A DNA stretch of 64,000 bases, taken from positions 5,989,001 to 6,053,000 of the forward strand of contig BRXU01000003.1 in assembly GCA_030267565.1 (NCBI GenBank), given 5' to 3'. The position numbers and the translations under genes are program-made. This DNA is from Pleodorina starrii. Its lineage: Eukaryota > Chlorophyta > Chlorophyceae > Chlamydomonadales > Volvocaceae. The notes under the pieces are model-generated. The model was given only the letters and a program-made list of their open reading frames with translations, searched no databases and was not told the DNA's origin. Below are positions 12,582 through 23,208 of this stretch, in pieces. The first letter of the stretch is position 1. Each line of letters opens with the position of its first letter.

Positions 12582-12586
12582 TGTAA
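12582..12586 (+). terminator. TGTAA polyadenylation signal candidate (nucleotidase gene)
   Basis: TGTAA 62 bases after the stop at 12518-12520, in a short AT-rich patch. TGTAA is the usual poly(A) signal of Chlamydomonas-type algae. A second TGTAA at 13523-13527 would give a longer, more typical 3' UTR. Confidence 0.5.
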
Positions 12587-12589
12587 CAC

Positions 12590-15515
12590 AATTATATATC
12601 TCTTAAATTTACAAAAAAAGAAAGAAACGCGCTGTCGTGTGGTTTTATGCGCACTGCTACAAGTGGTGTGAGGTGCGAGCAGCATCCACGCAAAGCTCCC
12701 CCCTGCTGCGCACTTCAACTACTCCCAGCTTCCTTTTTTCAACAACGAACGCACCGAGCCAACACTCCCCACCCCGCTCGCCGCCCCTCCCCGCCCCTCC
12801 CCCCACAGAGCCAACTCGAAGCCACCCCCCTCGTCTTGGCGTAATAGAGGTACGTCTTCGCGCACGATACCGGTACGGTACCAATATGTGTGTGTATGTA
12901 CGGCTTTTCGCCGCCCCACTCCCCCTCCTGCTCCCGCGTCCCCCCGCCCCTTCTTCACGTTTCCGGCACCTGAGTAGCGGCGAAGCGGCGGCAAGAGGAT
13001 CCACCGCTCGGGAAGCCGTCCTTTGCGCCCTCCTCTCCCGCTCCCGCCCCCGCCCCCCCCTGCAAACATATCGGGGGGCATTCCTTGCTCGCTCTACGCG
13101 GCCAGCCGTGTCCATCCATCCATGCATCCATGCATGGATGCACCCGGCCGTCAACGCGCCAAGCCCCCCGTACCCTATCGGCTACCGGTATCGCCCCCGG
13201 GCACCCACTGAGCACCGACCCGCGGGTCCCAGCATCGAACCTCGCCCTCCCTCCCTCGTGCCGCACCCCCGCGCGCGACCGCAGTTCCCAAGAAGTCGTC
13301 TGGCGCGCGGCGCTAAGACAGCGGCAGTCGCTCGTCAATCGTCAGCAAGAGGGACTACGATGAGCTCCGCGGCCCAATAAGCGGCCCCATTATTAGCGGC
13401 CCGATAAGCCGCCCAATTATTAGCGGCCCAATAAGCCGCCCGATTAGCGGCCCGATTCGGTGCACAACCCTGAGCATTCATTACGAGCATTTATTCGTGA
13501 CTTTTATTCGTACTTATCATCGTGTAAAGCAAGCTCTTCGTGTATGGTGTCGTACAAGCAATGAGCATTGTTGTTCTCTGCTCGTGCCGCCAGTTCTTCC
13601 CTGCCCCTTGAAGGGCAGGTCCCAGGCGCGTGCGTGCGCGCGCGTGTGTTGAGTGTGTATACCGTATGTGTGTGTGTGTGCGTATGCGACAAGTGTGTCT
13701 TTTGGAAGGGGGGGTCCTATAAGGCAAGGCCTGTGACTTAACTGCGGCTGTGGAGTCCCGTGGGGATGTGTGTGTGTGGGTGTATGTGGGTGTGTTTGAA
13801 CCGATGACCTCGACCCAGCCATCTGGACCCAGGCTTCTCGGTCTCACATTGCAACGTCGGCGTTCGGCCAGCTCTACGTAGTCGCTCGCCCTGCGGCTGT
13901 AGAACTAAGAGAACGGGGGGCAGCCGGGTGTTGCTTGCAAGTTCCGCACCCGACCTTGTGTCGGCGCTTTCGGTATGCCGTACTGTACTGTACTGTACTG
14001 TACTGTACTGTATTGTACTGTACTGCTGGTGCCGCTGCTGACAGATGAACTTGTGGTGAAGCAGGGACAGCGTGCGAGTGCACTCTCTCGCGGCAGGACG
14101 GCAGGGCGAGTTTGTCGGCGGTTGGAGGGGTCACAACTCCCAACTCCCAAGCTCTTGGCTGCGAAACGAACTGGAAGCCCGTTTACACTCCGCTCGCACA
14201 GCGTAGGCTACGCCAGCGATATGCCGTCCCACGTGGCTCGTGCAGTGGGACGCTGGGACCCCGCTGCAGCGCAGGCACAGCTTCGCTGGCCTGACCTCGC
14301 CCAGCCCCCCGGCAACGACAACGGGGTGCAGCCAATACATACCAGGTAGCGTCCCACGCTGGCTTGCTCCCTTGACCGCTTGACATCGGGGGGTGAAGCC
14401 CCATGGATATGGGTCGCGCACGACTCACGCGGGCGGCTCCGAAACCAGCAAAGCACAACACGGTCCAATCATCACCGACTGACGGCGCATGTGTGTGTGC
14501 GGGGTTCCTTGTTGTTGTCTTGTTGTTGTTGTTGTTGTTGTGGTGGTGGTCCGTAAAGAGGGACTACAACTTTAGGCTGTCGAGCTGCAGACACGCATCC
14601 AGGCAAGAAGGCCGCTGCCCACGCAGCGTCCGCATCTCTGCATTTCTTGCCTTTCCTGTCCTATCCTACATTTACCTCCCACCTTCCGAGGACAAGGACC
14701 ACGGATATCGGACTCGATTGATCTCAAACATTCTTGAGAATGCGAGTCGCTCTACAGAGTCCCGATACGCGCTCAGAGGATATGGTGATCGCACCTGGCT
14801 ATGTCTGTGATCTGTGCCATCATTCCACCGCAGCACGTCAGCGCCAGAACCGTATCGGGCGGCAAGCTACGAGCGTGGGACCCAGATACTGAGGTACAGG
14901 TACTGAGGTACAGGTACACATCACCGTATGGAGGTGTCCGCGCCCTTCCTGTGCCACTGCCAAGCGTCAACCTAATTGTGGAACGGCCCCCCGGGTCGAG
15001 GCCACCTTGCGTGTTGTGTCCGTACTGTACAACAGCTGTCGTGCGGGATACCGGTATACAGTACAGCCGCATAACGCTCTTAACCGCTCCCAACCGCTTC
15101 CAAAAAAGCGTTTCAGCAGTGGCGTTCAAGCCAACGTCAAGCATCAACACGAATCGCCGTTAGAGCGTATAGCGATTGATGGCGGGGAACACGTCACGTG
15201 TAAAGGGTGTCACCGGGCACCGACCTACGAGATGGCCCAGACCAATCCTGCCACCCCTCATCCCCCCACCCCCAAGCCAGCGGTATCTCCCTCCTTTCTC
15301 CTCCCTCCCAACCCCCCAGCCGGCACCCCCCAGCAGCCCGCAGCACCCCCCAACTGCCCACAATGACCGCCGCGGTAACCCACCTGTTGGTCGGGAGCCC
15401 CAGTCCGCAACCCCCCAAACCCGAGGAAGCAAGCAACTCCCGGCACAGCTTCCATACCCCAACAAACCCCCCGCCCCGCCCCGCCTCTAAGAGTGCCTTC
15501 CTTGCAAACGCTATA
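12590..15515. other. Intergenic region between convergent genes
   Basis: No gene supported. It contains: 13369-13457, about three units built on AATAAGCGGCCC/ATTATTAGCGGCCC; 13977-14030, (GTACT)n; 14515-14545, (TTG)n; TG-rich tracts near 13640-13690 and 13770-13795; and the tRNA-like patch listed separately. Open frames lack domains and coherent splice partners. Confidence 0.6.
13792..13885 (-). mobile_element. Possible tRNA-derived SINE fragment
   Basis: On the minus strand, TGGCCGAACGC (13869-13859) resembles a tRNA A box (TRGYNNARNNG) and GGTTCAAAC (13802-13794) resembles a B box (GGTTCRANNC), about 55-60 bp apart. A TG/GGGTGT simple repeat follows at what would be the 3' tail. No proper tRNA cloverleaf or anticodon stem can be built. 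A SINE is inferred from box order and tail only; other copies were not seen in this window. Confidence 0.3.
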
Positions 15516-15520
15516 AATCC

Positions 15521-15525
15521 TTACA
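15521..15525 (-). terminator. TGTAA polyadenylation signal candidate (recA)
   Basis: TTACA on the + strand (TGTAA on the minus strand), about 490 bases downstream of the RecA stop, within an AT-richer patch. Such a 3' UTR length is usual for volvocine genes. Confidence 0.4.
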
Positions 15526-15535
15526 TATAGGTTTC

Positions 15536-15645
15536 GCCTGCCTGCCTACCCGCCTGCCTGCCCGCCTGCCTGCCTACCCGCTTGCCTGCGTACCCGCCCC
15601 TTGCTGCCTGCCTGCCTGCCTGCTTGCCTGCCTGTCCGTCCGAAG
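15536..15645 (+). repeat. CCTG/CCCG tetranucleotide tract
   Basis: About 110 bp of CCTGCCTGCC with CCTA and CCCG variants, just beyond the putative recA poly(A) site. Confidence 0.75.
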
Positions 15646-16016
15646 TCTCGATAACTTCAATTTGTAGTCGAGTGCATTTCTCTCAAAACTTACCTCAGTT
15701 CAACACGCATGCACATATACAGATACACCCACACGCTAGCAAGCCCCTGTACCCCTTGTGCCCAGTCGCAAAGGCAATTTGGGCCTCAATGCGGACCACC
15801 CGTCCGTCATCCCACCCTCCCCAACGTTGTGTCACCATCGCCATACCCCGCCCTCCTCAAAACCCCCAAACCAAATCACCCTCAAATTTCCTCAAACCAC
15901 GCGCAATGCACCCACATGCGCAATGCAACCCTGCGAAAATCAAACGTTCGACCAATCCATCGTTCGATCCGTCGTTCGACGCTCGATGGAGCCCACGAGG
16001 TCCTCAGAGGAGGTCC

Positions 16017-19000
16017 TCAGAGGTCGTCCAGATCCAGACCCACCGTCGTGTCGGGCTCCTCCTCGTCGGCGCCGTCCACATCCACCAGCGCGGCGTCCGG
16101 GTTGGCCTGCAGCAGTACGGCACCACCGGGGGAGAAAGTACAGGTACGGCAGTCGACAGCCTCTCATAAACACACACTCAAACACACACACATCCGAAGT
16201 GCCGTTTCGATATTACACCGCCTCAACACAAGAACCGCCCACCCTCCCACCCACGCAGCACGGCAGCAGGACAGCACGTCTCCTTCGGGCCTTCCGGAGA
16301 TACCTCTCTTCTTGCAATACCTCACGATCCACTACGTCTGCAGCCGCACCGGCCACCGACCTGGGACCTGGCAACTTCAAAACAAACCGTCACCCCGAAC
16401 CACCCCCTCATTGCACACTCGACTTCGCTACGGAGGGTACCCTCAGCGCCCTTCGCCCTCCTCTTCAGTCCTCCTCCTCCTTCTCCTCTTCCTCCTCCTA
16501 GCTCCTACCCCTTCGTCCTACCCGCAGCAGCTCCCGGACGGCCGCCTCGATGGCGCCGCAGCGGTCGGGGTCCTCCCGGAGCATCTGAAGCATCTTCTCA
16601 CGACCCTGCGCGCGACGGGGGGAAGGGTTTGAAGAGTGAATTTGCAAGAATGAAACAAGAAGCCCTGCGCGCCACGGGGGAGGGGGGAGGGGGGTTGATC
16701 GCAATCATCACCTACATCATGCTGATGCGGGCCAAGGTCAACCCCTACATGCTTAAATCAGGATGGTAATGTCAAGTTACAAGGGTTTTACGCCACCCCA
16801 GGCGGCCTTAAGTCACAAATGGGCGGTCGCGCTCCCACAAAACCAAACCCTCTTGTTCTGGGGATGACCCCCGGCTACCGCTGGGTGTGAGATTATGGCT
16901 AGCTGCTAAGAGTGGAGTTGGTGGCCGAGTTGATTGGCCAGGATTCACACGTTTGAGTGGTGGCGATCGCTGAACCCTCTGTCTCGGTGGTAGATTGGGT
17001 GAATGGATGAGGTCCGCCCTAGAAGGCAGAGCTATCCCAGTTGTCCAATGAGGATCGTCTGGAAGGTTCTGTGGTGCGGATGGTGCCCAGAGGAGAATGG
17101 GGCCATACCGTGCAACTGTAACAATCTCTCTCTCTCTCTCTCTGGGGATGAAGGACACCTATCATCCACAGTCCCCCAACCCGCCCTTTCCCGCACAGCC
17201 CCGCCTCCGCCTCCTTGCCTCCCGCCTCCCCTACCCACCTGCCCCAGCCTCGTCTCCCCCATGTAATACCAGGCGCCCTTGCGGCTCAGCACCCGCAGCC
17301 GCTCCGCCGTATCCACCAGGCCGCCCAAAAAGTCGATACCGCGACCAAAATAAATCTCAAACAGCGCCTCCCTGGGGTAGCCAGGTGTCGAGGTGGGGTG
17401 AGGTGGGGTGAGGTGCGGTGAGGTGCGGGTGGGGACGGGTGCGGGCGGGGGTGCGGGTGGGGGCGGCGGAGCGACGGGGTATTGAAAACCGCTCAAAAGA
17501 GCTTTCCGGCTGACTGACTGTCTGACTGGCTGACCTCCCAACCCATACCCTGCATGCTTGCACCAAGGCAAGGCAAGGCAAGGCAAGTCCAAGACAGGAG
17601 CACCCCCTTCCCCCAACCCTGCAGCTCTCCCTCCCCTCCCCTCTCCTCCCCTCGCCTCCTCCCCCCCCTCCTCACTTGTGCGGCGGCGCCACCTTGTTCT
17701 TTACCACCTTGGCACGAACCCGGTTGCCGTACGCCTGCTCCCCCGCCGTCAGCGTCTCCTTCTTTCGAATGTCGATCCGCACCGTACTGTAGTACTTGAG
17801 CGCCTGGCCCCCAGAGGTGGTCTCGGGGTTGCCAAACATGACGCCGATCTGGGTTGGGTTTTAGGGTTTTTTAGGTTTTTTTTAGGGTTTTGATGGGTTC
17901 TTAAGGGTTTTAGGGTTTTCCAGAGGGTGGGGGGCAGACGGGAGGAGCTGGCGAAGGAGGATGAGGAGGAGGGGGCAAGTTGCAACAAGAGCTCCTTCGG
18001 TCAACCAGTCAACTCGGGGGGCCAACCGAACCAACGATGCGACCAATCGAACCGGGAATGGAAAGATACACACGCCAACGGGCCCCCCGACCCACCTTGT
18101 TCCTCAGCTGGTTGATGAAGAAGAGGGTCGTTCTGCTCTTTGCTGCGCTGGCAGACAGCTTACGGAGCGCCTGACTCAGCAGCCGGGCCTGGGAGCCGAT
18201 CTGGGGGGGGGGGGGTAAGGTGGGGTAGGGTAGGGAGGGAGGGGCGGAGATGGCCGATGGGGGGAGGCAGAGAGGGTAACAAGAGTCCGATTATACGGTG
18301 TGGGAGTAAGGGGCTCAGACAACAACAAGAGCCGCACACGCAAACACAGCGTTCCCACGTCCCCGCGCCTCCCACGATCCGAAACTACAATCGTACCATC
18401 GTACCACGCCGTACTCTTTTGCCGTACTCTCTAGTCGTACCTGTACGTTCCCGATGTCTCCCTCCAGCTCCGCCCTCGGCACCAGCGCCGCCACGCTGTC
18501 AATGACCACCAGGTCACACACGTTGGAGCGACACAGCTCGTCCATCACCTCGAGCGCCTCCTCCCCCGTCATGGGTTGAGAGTACCAAAAGCTGTCCAGA
18601 TTGATGCCCAGACGCTGCAGACAAGAGGACACACGAATACACGTGTGTGAGGGAGGGGGCGGGGCAGGAGGGGTATTGGGAGGGGGGAAAGAGGGAAGGA
18701 GAGGAGGGCAAGAGGGGAGTGAGAGAGGGGGAATCAAGAAGAGGAAGACGAGGTTGGTGCCCAGACGCTGCGGAAGGAGAAAGCAAACACGGGAAGGGGA
18801 ACATCGAGAGTGGGAGGGACAAACGGGGAGGAGAAGACAGGAGGGGCGGGGGGATTCAATACCCAGACGTCGATACCCAGACGCCGACACACGCATGTCC
18901 TCCTCCCCCCCCTTTCCCGCCGCCCCACCGCGCCGCCACAGGCCCTCGAGGGCGCCTCCAACCCACCCACCCGCCCTCGTCCGCAGAGCCCTCACAGCCC

Positions 19001-20547
19001 CAGCCCCTCGGCCAACTCGGCCCACTCGCCCCGCTTCGCCCTCCGCACCGCCGCCGCCGCGCGCGCGTGCGCCGCCCCCGTACATGCAGTACGACATGTC
19101 GTACCTCGGCATACGTACGGTCAAACGCATGCTCCACATCAATGTATGCCACGGTGCCCCCCAGCCGCTGAATCTCCGCACATGCGTGCATCGCCAGTGT
19201 CGTCTTGCCGCTTGCCTCGGGACCATATACCTGTTAGACATGAGACGGAAAGTCCGTGGTACACATGTATCTAGTGTACACCATGTAAATGCCTAATTAC
19301 TCATGTTTAATACACCTATCGCTGGCAGTGCCGTATACAGCCGGCAGCGGCGGCGGCGGACCGCACGTCATCGCTGTATATGGAGGATCCAGGGATCGCG
19401 GGGGTGACGTTGCGCAGAAGTGGGGGGTAACACAGAAGATACCGCAGCAGGGAGGCACTGGGTCACAGCGCACGGCACATGGCAGCCATTCATTTGCTTA
19501 TGCAGTCGATCAATCAATCAATCAGACAATAAGTCGATGTGGTTAGTGCAACACACACACACACACACACACACACGCGGGGGTGCAGCACAGCACGCTG
19601 CCTGCTGACACCAGCGCATCATCGCCACCCCAACTCCTCCCAACTCCTCCCAACCCCCCAACCCCCACCTCGATGATGCGGCCGCGGGGGTAGCCGCCTC
19701 CCAGCGCTGCGTCCAGGGTTAGACTGCCGCTGGGAAAGGTGTCGCTGCGGAGGGACGGAGCGGGGGTGGGGTGCGGGGGGTCAGGGAGTGATATGCTCCT
19801 TTATATAAAAATGAGTCACTGCGGACGTTGTTGGTCAAGCTGCCACGGGGGTGGTGGGATGGGTAGTGGGTAATAGGACGGCGGGGGAGAGGGCTTTGGA
19901 ATTTGTGGGTGTGATGGGAGGAGCAGGCGCGAAAGGCGCTGAGAAGGGAAGCGGGGATGATCCCGCCGACAAAGATAGCGCGAGCGCGGTGGGTGGTGTA
20001 GTGAGGGGAGGAGGAGGAGATGCGCGAGGGCCATGTCCCGAGGCTCAGGGTCCGTTGGGTTTCCGGCACCGTCCAAGACGGGAAGGCCGTGTGAGCCATA
20101 AGAAGCGCCAAAAGGTTTGGCGCGCGTGCCCTGTCGGTAGAGATCCGCTTACACGTTGGCCGACACGCTCTCCGACAGGCGCATGATGGTGTTCTCGCCA
20201 AAGCGACGCGAGATGCGGTCCACTGTATCATTGAAGAGTCTTGCCTACATGAACACAAGGGATGATCGTGCGTATGGCCACAGGAAACCCAGTATGGAAC
20301 TGCACACAGCAGATTTTGGCGCGGGAAGTCATGTCGTCGACTCGGTCCGTCCAAGGTTGCTTGCCTTCGTGTCGGCGTCAATCTTATCGCCCTGAGAAAA
20401 CTGGGTTGTGGTGGCTGTTTTTGCGCGTCGAGCGTTTGCAACGACGCCTCCGCGTGCCGTCATCGCCGGCGCTGACGGGCAGGGCTCGGCCTTCCGAACA
20501 ACAGCATGACCGGCTCCAATGCCGCTGTGGGTATAAACGATATGCAT
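16017..20547 (-). CDS. RECA: RecA recombinase, nuclear-encoded organellar type
   Basis: Ten exons (minus): 20547-20365, 20244-20153, 19744-19669, 19230-19105, 18614-18441, 18200-18096, 17848-17676, 17371-17239, 16605-16522, 16106-16017; about 411 residues. Phases agree throughout. Bacterial RecA hallmarks appear in order: [31 protein letters not shown], Walker [10 protein letters not shown] (about residues 120-128), [11 protein letters not shown], Walker [19 protein letters not shown] at loop 1, NQLRNK and [19 protein letters not shown] spanning loop 2, KNKVAPPHK, and an acidic C-terminal tail ending LDLDDL. Known role: ATP-dependent strand exchange in recombinational repair. The roughly 50-residue leader rich in Ala, Arg and Thr looks like a chloroplast or mitochondrial transit peptide; targeting is inferred. 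The start at 20547 is the first Met of the open frame; an internal Met about 28 codons on is an alternative. Intron 1 begins with GC (AAG|GCAAGC). Pro of the bacterial HALDP motif is Arg here (HAFDRTYAE). Confidence 0.93.
17852..17924 (+). repeat. Degenerate TTTTAGGG telomere-type repeats in a recA intron
   Basis: Five to six imperfect units (TTTTAGGG, TTTTTTAGG, TTAAGGG) within the recA intron between exons 18200-18096 and 17848-17676. They are interstitial, inside an intact gene. Confidence 0.7.
18215..18235 (+). repeat. GGTAGGG tract next to poly-G in a recA intron
   Basis: A run of ten G followed by GTAAGGTGGGGTAGGGTAGGG next to the recA acceptor at 18201; simple sequence only. Confidence 0.4.
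18610..18900 (-). repeat. Repeated exon-like GRLGxxL segments in a recA intron
   Basis: The start of recA exon 18614-18441 (CGTCTGGGCATCAA, preceded by GCAG) has two close look-alikes upstream in the same intron: near 18772, GCAGCGTCTGGGCACCAACCT, and near 18870-18890, TCGGCGTCTGGGTATCGACG. Both lie in pyrimidine-rich or purine-rich simple sequence. They look like decayed tandem duplications of the exon edge. Only the 18614 copy continues into RecA protein. Confidence 0.6.
19548..19576 (+). repeat. (AC)n microsatellite
   Basis: Perfect CA dinucleotide run of about 28 bp in the recA intron 19668-19231. Confidence 0.85.
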
Positions 20548-20583
20548 GACTGCTTGTTGGTTCTGAACACCGTTACGTGATGC

Positions 20584-20592
20584 TATATATTT
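20584..20592 (-). promoter_or_regulatory. TATA-like box upstream of recA
   Basis: AAATATATAGC on the minus strand, about 37-45 bases upstream of the chosen recA start codon. That would leave only a very short 5' UTR. It is a single AT-rich patch in GC-rich DNA; a motif match only. Confidence 0.3.
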
Positions 20593-20784
20593 CGCAGTGA
20601 CGGAACCCTGTGACCACGAAGTTAAAAAACCAGCCGACTAGCAATGCCTGTGCGAAGAAGCCTAGCAGCAGTACAAGCAGCTTGCCTTTCGCCCGAGAAT
20701 ATCTTGCTTTGAATTGGCAACGGCCCACCATCCTGTTGTACGAGCCGTACGTTCGACTGCAGAGCGGAGAGCGCAGACACTGCG

Positions 20785-20826
20785 CTGTATACTTGCTTTG
20801 CGAAATCTTGCAAAGCAAGTATACAG
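20785..20826. repeat. Perfect 17-bp inverted repeat
   Basis: CTGTATACTTGCTTTGC (20785-20801) and its exact reverse complement (20810-20826) are separated by the 8-base loop GAAATCTT. It lies about 240 bp upstream of the recA start. Confidence 0.9.
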
Positions 20827-20935
20827 CAGTCATATGATGCTTTCAAACTGCGCTAGTGGTCCTTGCGAAGCTTCACACTGTACTCCCACGACTCTTCATG
20901 CCTCTATGTTTTTTCTCCATCACGCGTCCGCAGCC

Positions 20936-20982
20936 GCCCCGCCGCAGTGCTGTCGCCGATGCACTGCGGCGGGGCTGCCGAT
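20936..20982. repeat. GC-rich inverted repeat
   Basis: CCCCGCCGCAGTG and CACTGCGGCGGGG flank a 12-base loop; the stem extends through GCAGCC on both sides with a small bulge. Confidence 0.75.
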
Positions 20983-21306
20983 GAGATACCCATGAGCCCC
21001 GCCCAACGGGAATGTTCACCTGACCTAGCGACCCGTCAGGCAACCCGCTTATGCTGGATTTACATGCACGTTACGTTATCAATTTACAGGAAACGTGGTC
21101 AATTCGCATGGGGTAACGGGTCCGTTACACGTTACGTGGCCAAAAAGTCTAACGTGGCCCCAGGGGGGGTGTAATTGACCAAACGTTGACCCCTCGCCCC
21201 GTTACAGCCCGCGAGCTCGAAGAGTGCTATATCACGCACGGCCTTGATGTCCTCTGCTTGTTAAATGCACCCCCGTGCTACGCGTAATTGCTCTGAGAAT
21301 TGCGTG

Positions 21307-21445
21307 GTCATGTCCATTTATTAATAGCTGCTTAAGTGACCAAAGCTGCTGGGGCACATATAACGAACCGATACAAGGCCATGCAGTTATGTAAATACCT
21401 TTATGTGCGCGGGAATAGCGCTGGAGCATGCGTGCCGTACTATTT
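21307..21445 (+). repeat. Direct repeat A, copy 1
   Basis: About 139 bp starting GTCATGTCCATTTATTAATA and ending GTACTATTT. It recurs at 22513-22652 with a handful of differences. Confidence 0.9.
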
Positions 21446-22216
21446 AGGATGCGGGGTGGGGGTATTGAGTGGACAGGAGCCAACCTGTTCAGCCGGACGT
21501 ACATTCCGCGCCGCCTTTCGGCTACATCTCAACGTGTCAGACGGCCACTTTGTTCACGGGGCCCGTCAGGAGGTATGGGTGAACGGTACGGCAGCACGCT
21601 GGTGCATTTGACGCGTGGGATGCCTTGTGAGGGGTACCGGTGATGGTGTTGTGTTCATGGTTTTTATGTGAATTTGCTGCACGCATCGATGCAGAGAATG
21701 GGGTTGAGACACGCGTGGAAGTCTTGCGTGGCCCGACTTGGATATTTGAAAGGTCGTTGGGTGCGCATTGAGAGGTCGTTGGATCGGAAGATGACTCACT
21801 GGGTGTCATCTTCCCTTGCCTTGCCTTGCCTTCCCTTGCCTAGCCTTGCCTTCCCTTGCCTAGCCTTGCCTTCCCTTGCCTTCCCTTGCCTTTCCTTCCC
21901 TTGCCTTGCCTTGCCTTCCCTTGCCTTTCCATCCCTTGCCTTGCCTTGCCTTCCCTTGCCTAGCCTTGCCTTCCCTTGCCTTTCCATCCCTTGCCTTGCC
22001 TTGCCTTCCCTTGCCTTTCCTTGCCTTTCCTTGCCTTGCCTTCCCTTGCCTTTCCATCCCTTGCCTTGCCTTGCCTTCCCTTGCCTAGCCTTGCCTTCCC
22101 TTGCCTTTCCATCCCTTGCCTTGCCTTGCCTTCCCTTGCCTTTCCTTGCCTTTCCTTGCCTTGCCTTCCCTTGCCTTCCCTTGCCTGATACCCCTGACGG
22201 GCTCCAGGGGCTAAGT
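21446..22216. mobile_element. Apparent 770-bp insertion splitting repeat block A-B
   Basis: In copy 2, A (ending GTACTATTT) and B (starting with TTCCG then AAATAGTAC) are adjacent. In copy 1 this segment lies between them. Its edges show only a weak GGGGTAT match in inverted orientation, so it is either an insertion or the ancestral sequence lost from copy 2. Confidence 0.4.
21811..22186 (+). repeat. CCTTG-based pentanucleotide array
   Basis: About 375 bp of CCTTG units with CCCTTG, CCTAG and CCTTTCC variants arranged in a higher-order pattern. Frames reading PLPSLAFP or KARQGKG are artefacts. Confidence 0.95.
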
Positions 22217-22498
22217 TTCCGAAATAGTACGACCTACAAGCGCACCGGTCCCTCACCACGGTCGGCACTCCCGAATGAGTTTCTCTGCCGGCTAGTTCTG
22301 CATAAAGTCAACATGGATCTTGACAAGTCGCTGCTGCTTCTCGACAAGACACAGTGGTCGGTCAGGCCGAGCTTCCGAGAGCCATGCCGACGCCGCGCAG
22401 GCCCGGCCGCGGTCGCAGCCGCTCGCCGACGCCGCACAACTTTAGTACAATCAATATGCAAACAATAAGCGCGATGAGACCGCCATCGAGGGCTTGGC
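22217..22498 (+). repeat. Direct repeat B, copy 1
   Basis: About 282 bp starting TTCCGAAATAGTACGACC; nearly identical to 22652-22934. Both copies keep the same 60-plus-residue open frame (containing MDLDKSLLLLDKTQWS), which I do not recognise. Confidence 0.9.
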
Positions 22499-22512
22499 GT
22501 ACTCTGAGAACG

Positions 22513-22934
22513 GTCATGTCCATTTATGAATAGCTGCCTAAGTGACCAAAGCTGCTGGGGCACATATAACGAACCGATACAAGGCCATGCAGTTATGTAA
22601 ATACCTTTTATGTGCGCGGGAATAGCGCTGGAGCATGCGTGCCGTACTATTTTCCGAAATAGTACGACCTACAAGCGCACCGGTCCCTCACCATGGTCGG
22701 CACTCCCGAATAAGTTTCTCTGCCGGCTAGTTCTGCATAAAGTCAACATGGATCTTGACAAGTCGCTGCTGCTTCTCGACAAGACACAGTGGTCGGTCAG
22801 GCCGAGCTTCCGAGAGCCATGCCGACGCCGCGCAGGCCCGGCCGCGGTCGCAGCTGCTCGCCGACGCCGCACAACTTTAGTACAATCAATATGCAAACAA
22901 TAAGCGCGATGAGACCGCCATCGAGGGCTTGGCT
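22513..22934 (+). repeat. Direct repeat A-B, copy 2
   Basis: A' (22513-22652) joined directly to B' (22652-22934). The junction GTACTATTT-TCCG-AAATAGTAC is a perfect 9-bp inverted repeat with a 4-base loop. Confidence 0.9.
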
Positions 22935-23208
22935 CCTCTGAGAACGAGCTCTCGCGCGATGAGGCCGACCTCAGCGCGTCGGGTTCCATTATGGGCAACG
23001 ACGCTCGCAGGCTTCGTCCTTAGGGTTTAACATCGTGCTGGAGTGGTATGACATGGGCGCTTTGACGTTACCGCCTCAAAGCATAGTGCGTACGGACCTC
23101 GCGCCAACAGACATAACGGCCCCAAATCAGCCCATGTAAATTGGGATCCGTTTCGGCCTGCCACTTTACATGTAAACGTGAGGTAACGTAACGTGTCATG
23201 TAAATTGG

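Larger units (their letters stand above)
21056..23208. mobile_element. Candidate terminal-inverted-repeat element, non-autonomous
   Basis: The left end has ATTTACATGCACGTTACGTT (from 21058). The right end, read on the minus strand from 23208, has AATTTACATGACACGTTACG (from 23206) and continues TTACC. These are near-identical inverted ends about 2.15 kb apart, with further sub-terminal ATTTACATG or TTTACA copies at 21082, 23130 and 23166. No transposase frame is recognisable inside, and I could not settle a target-site duplication. The interior holds a duplicated block and a simple-repeat array, listed separately. It separates recA from the lipid-transfer-like gene. Confidence 0.45.

Noticed and set aside
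9586..12591. Very long minus-strand frames (hundreds of codons of Gly/Trp/Val, Pro/Ala or Arg)
   Set aside because: They run over perfect tandem arrays and the antisense of the polyproline exon; no domain, no splice logic.
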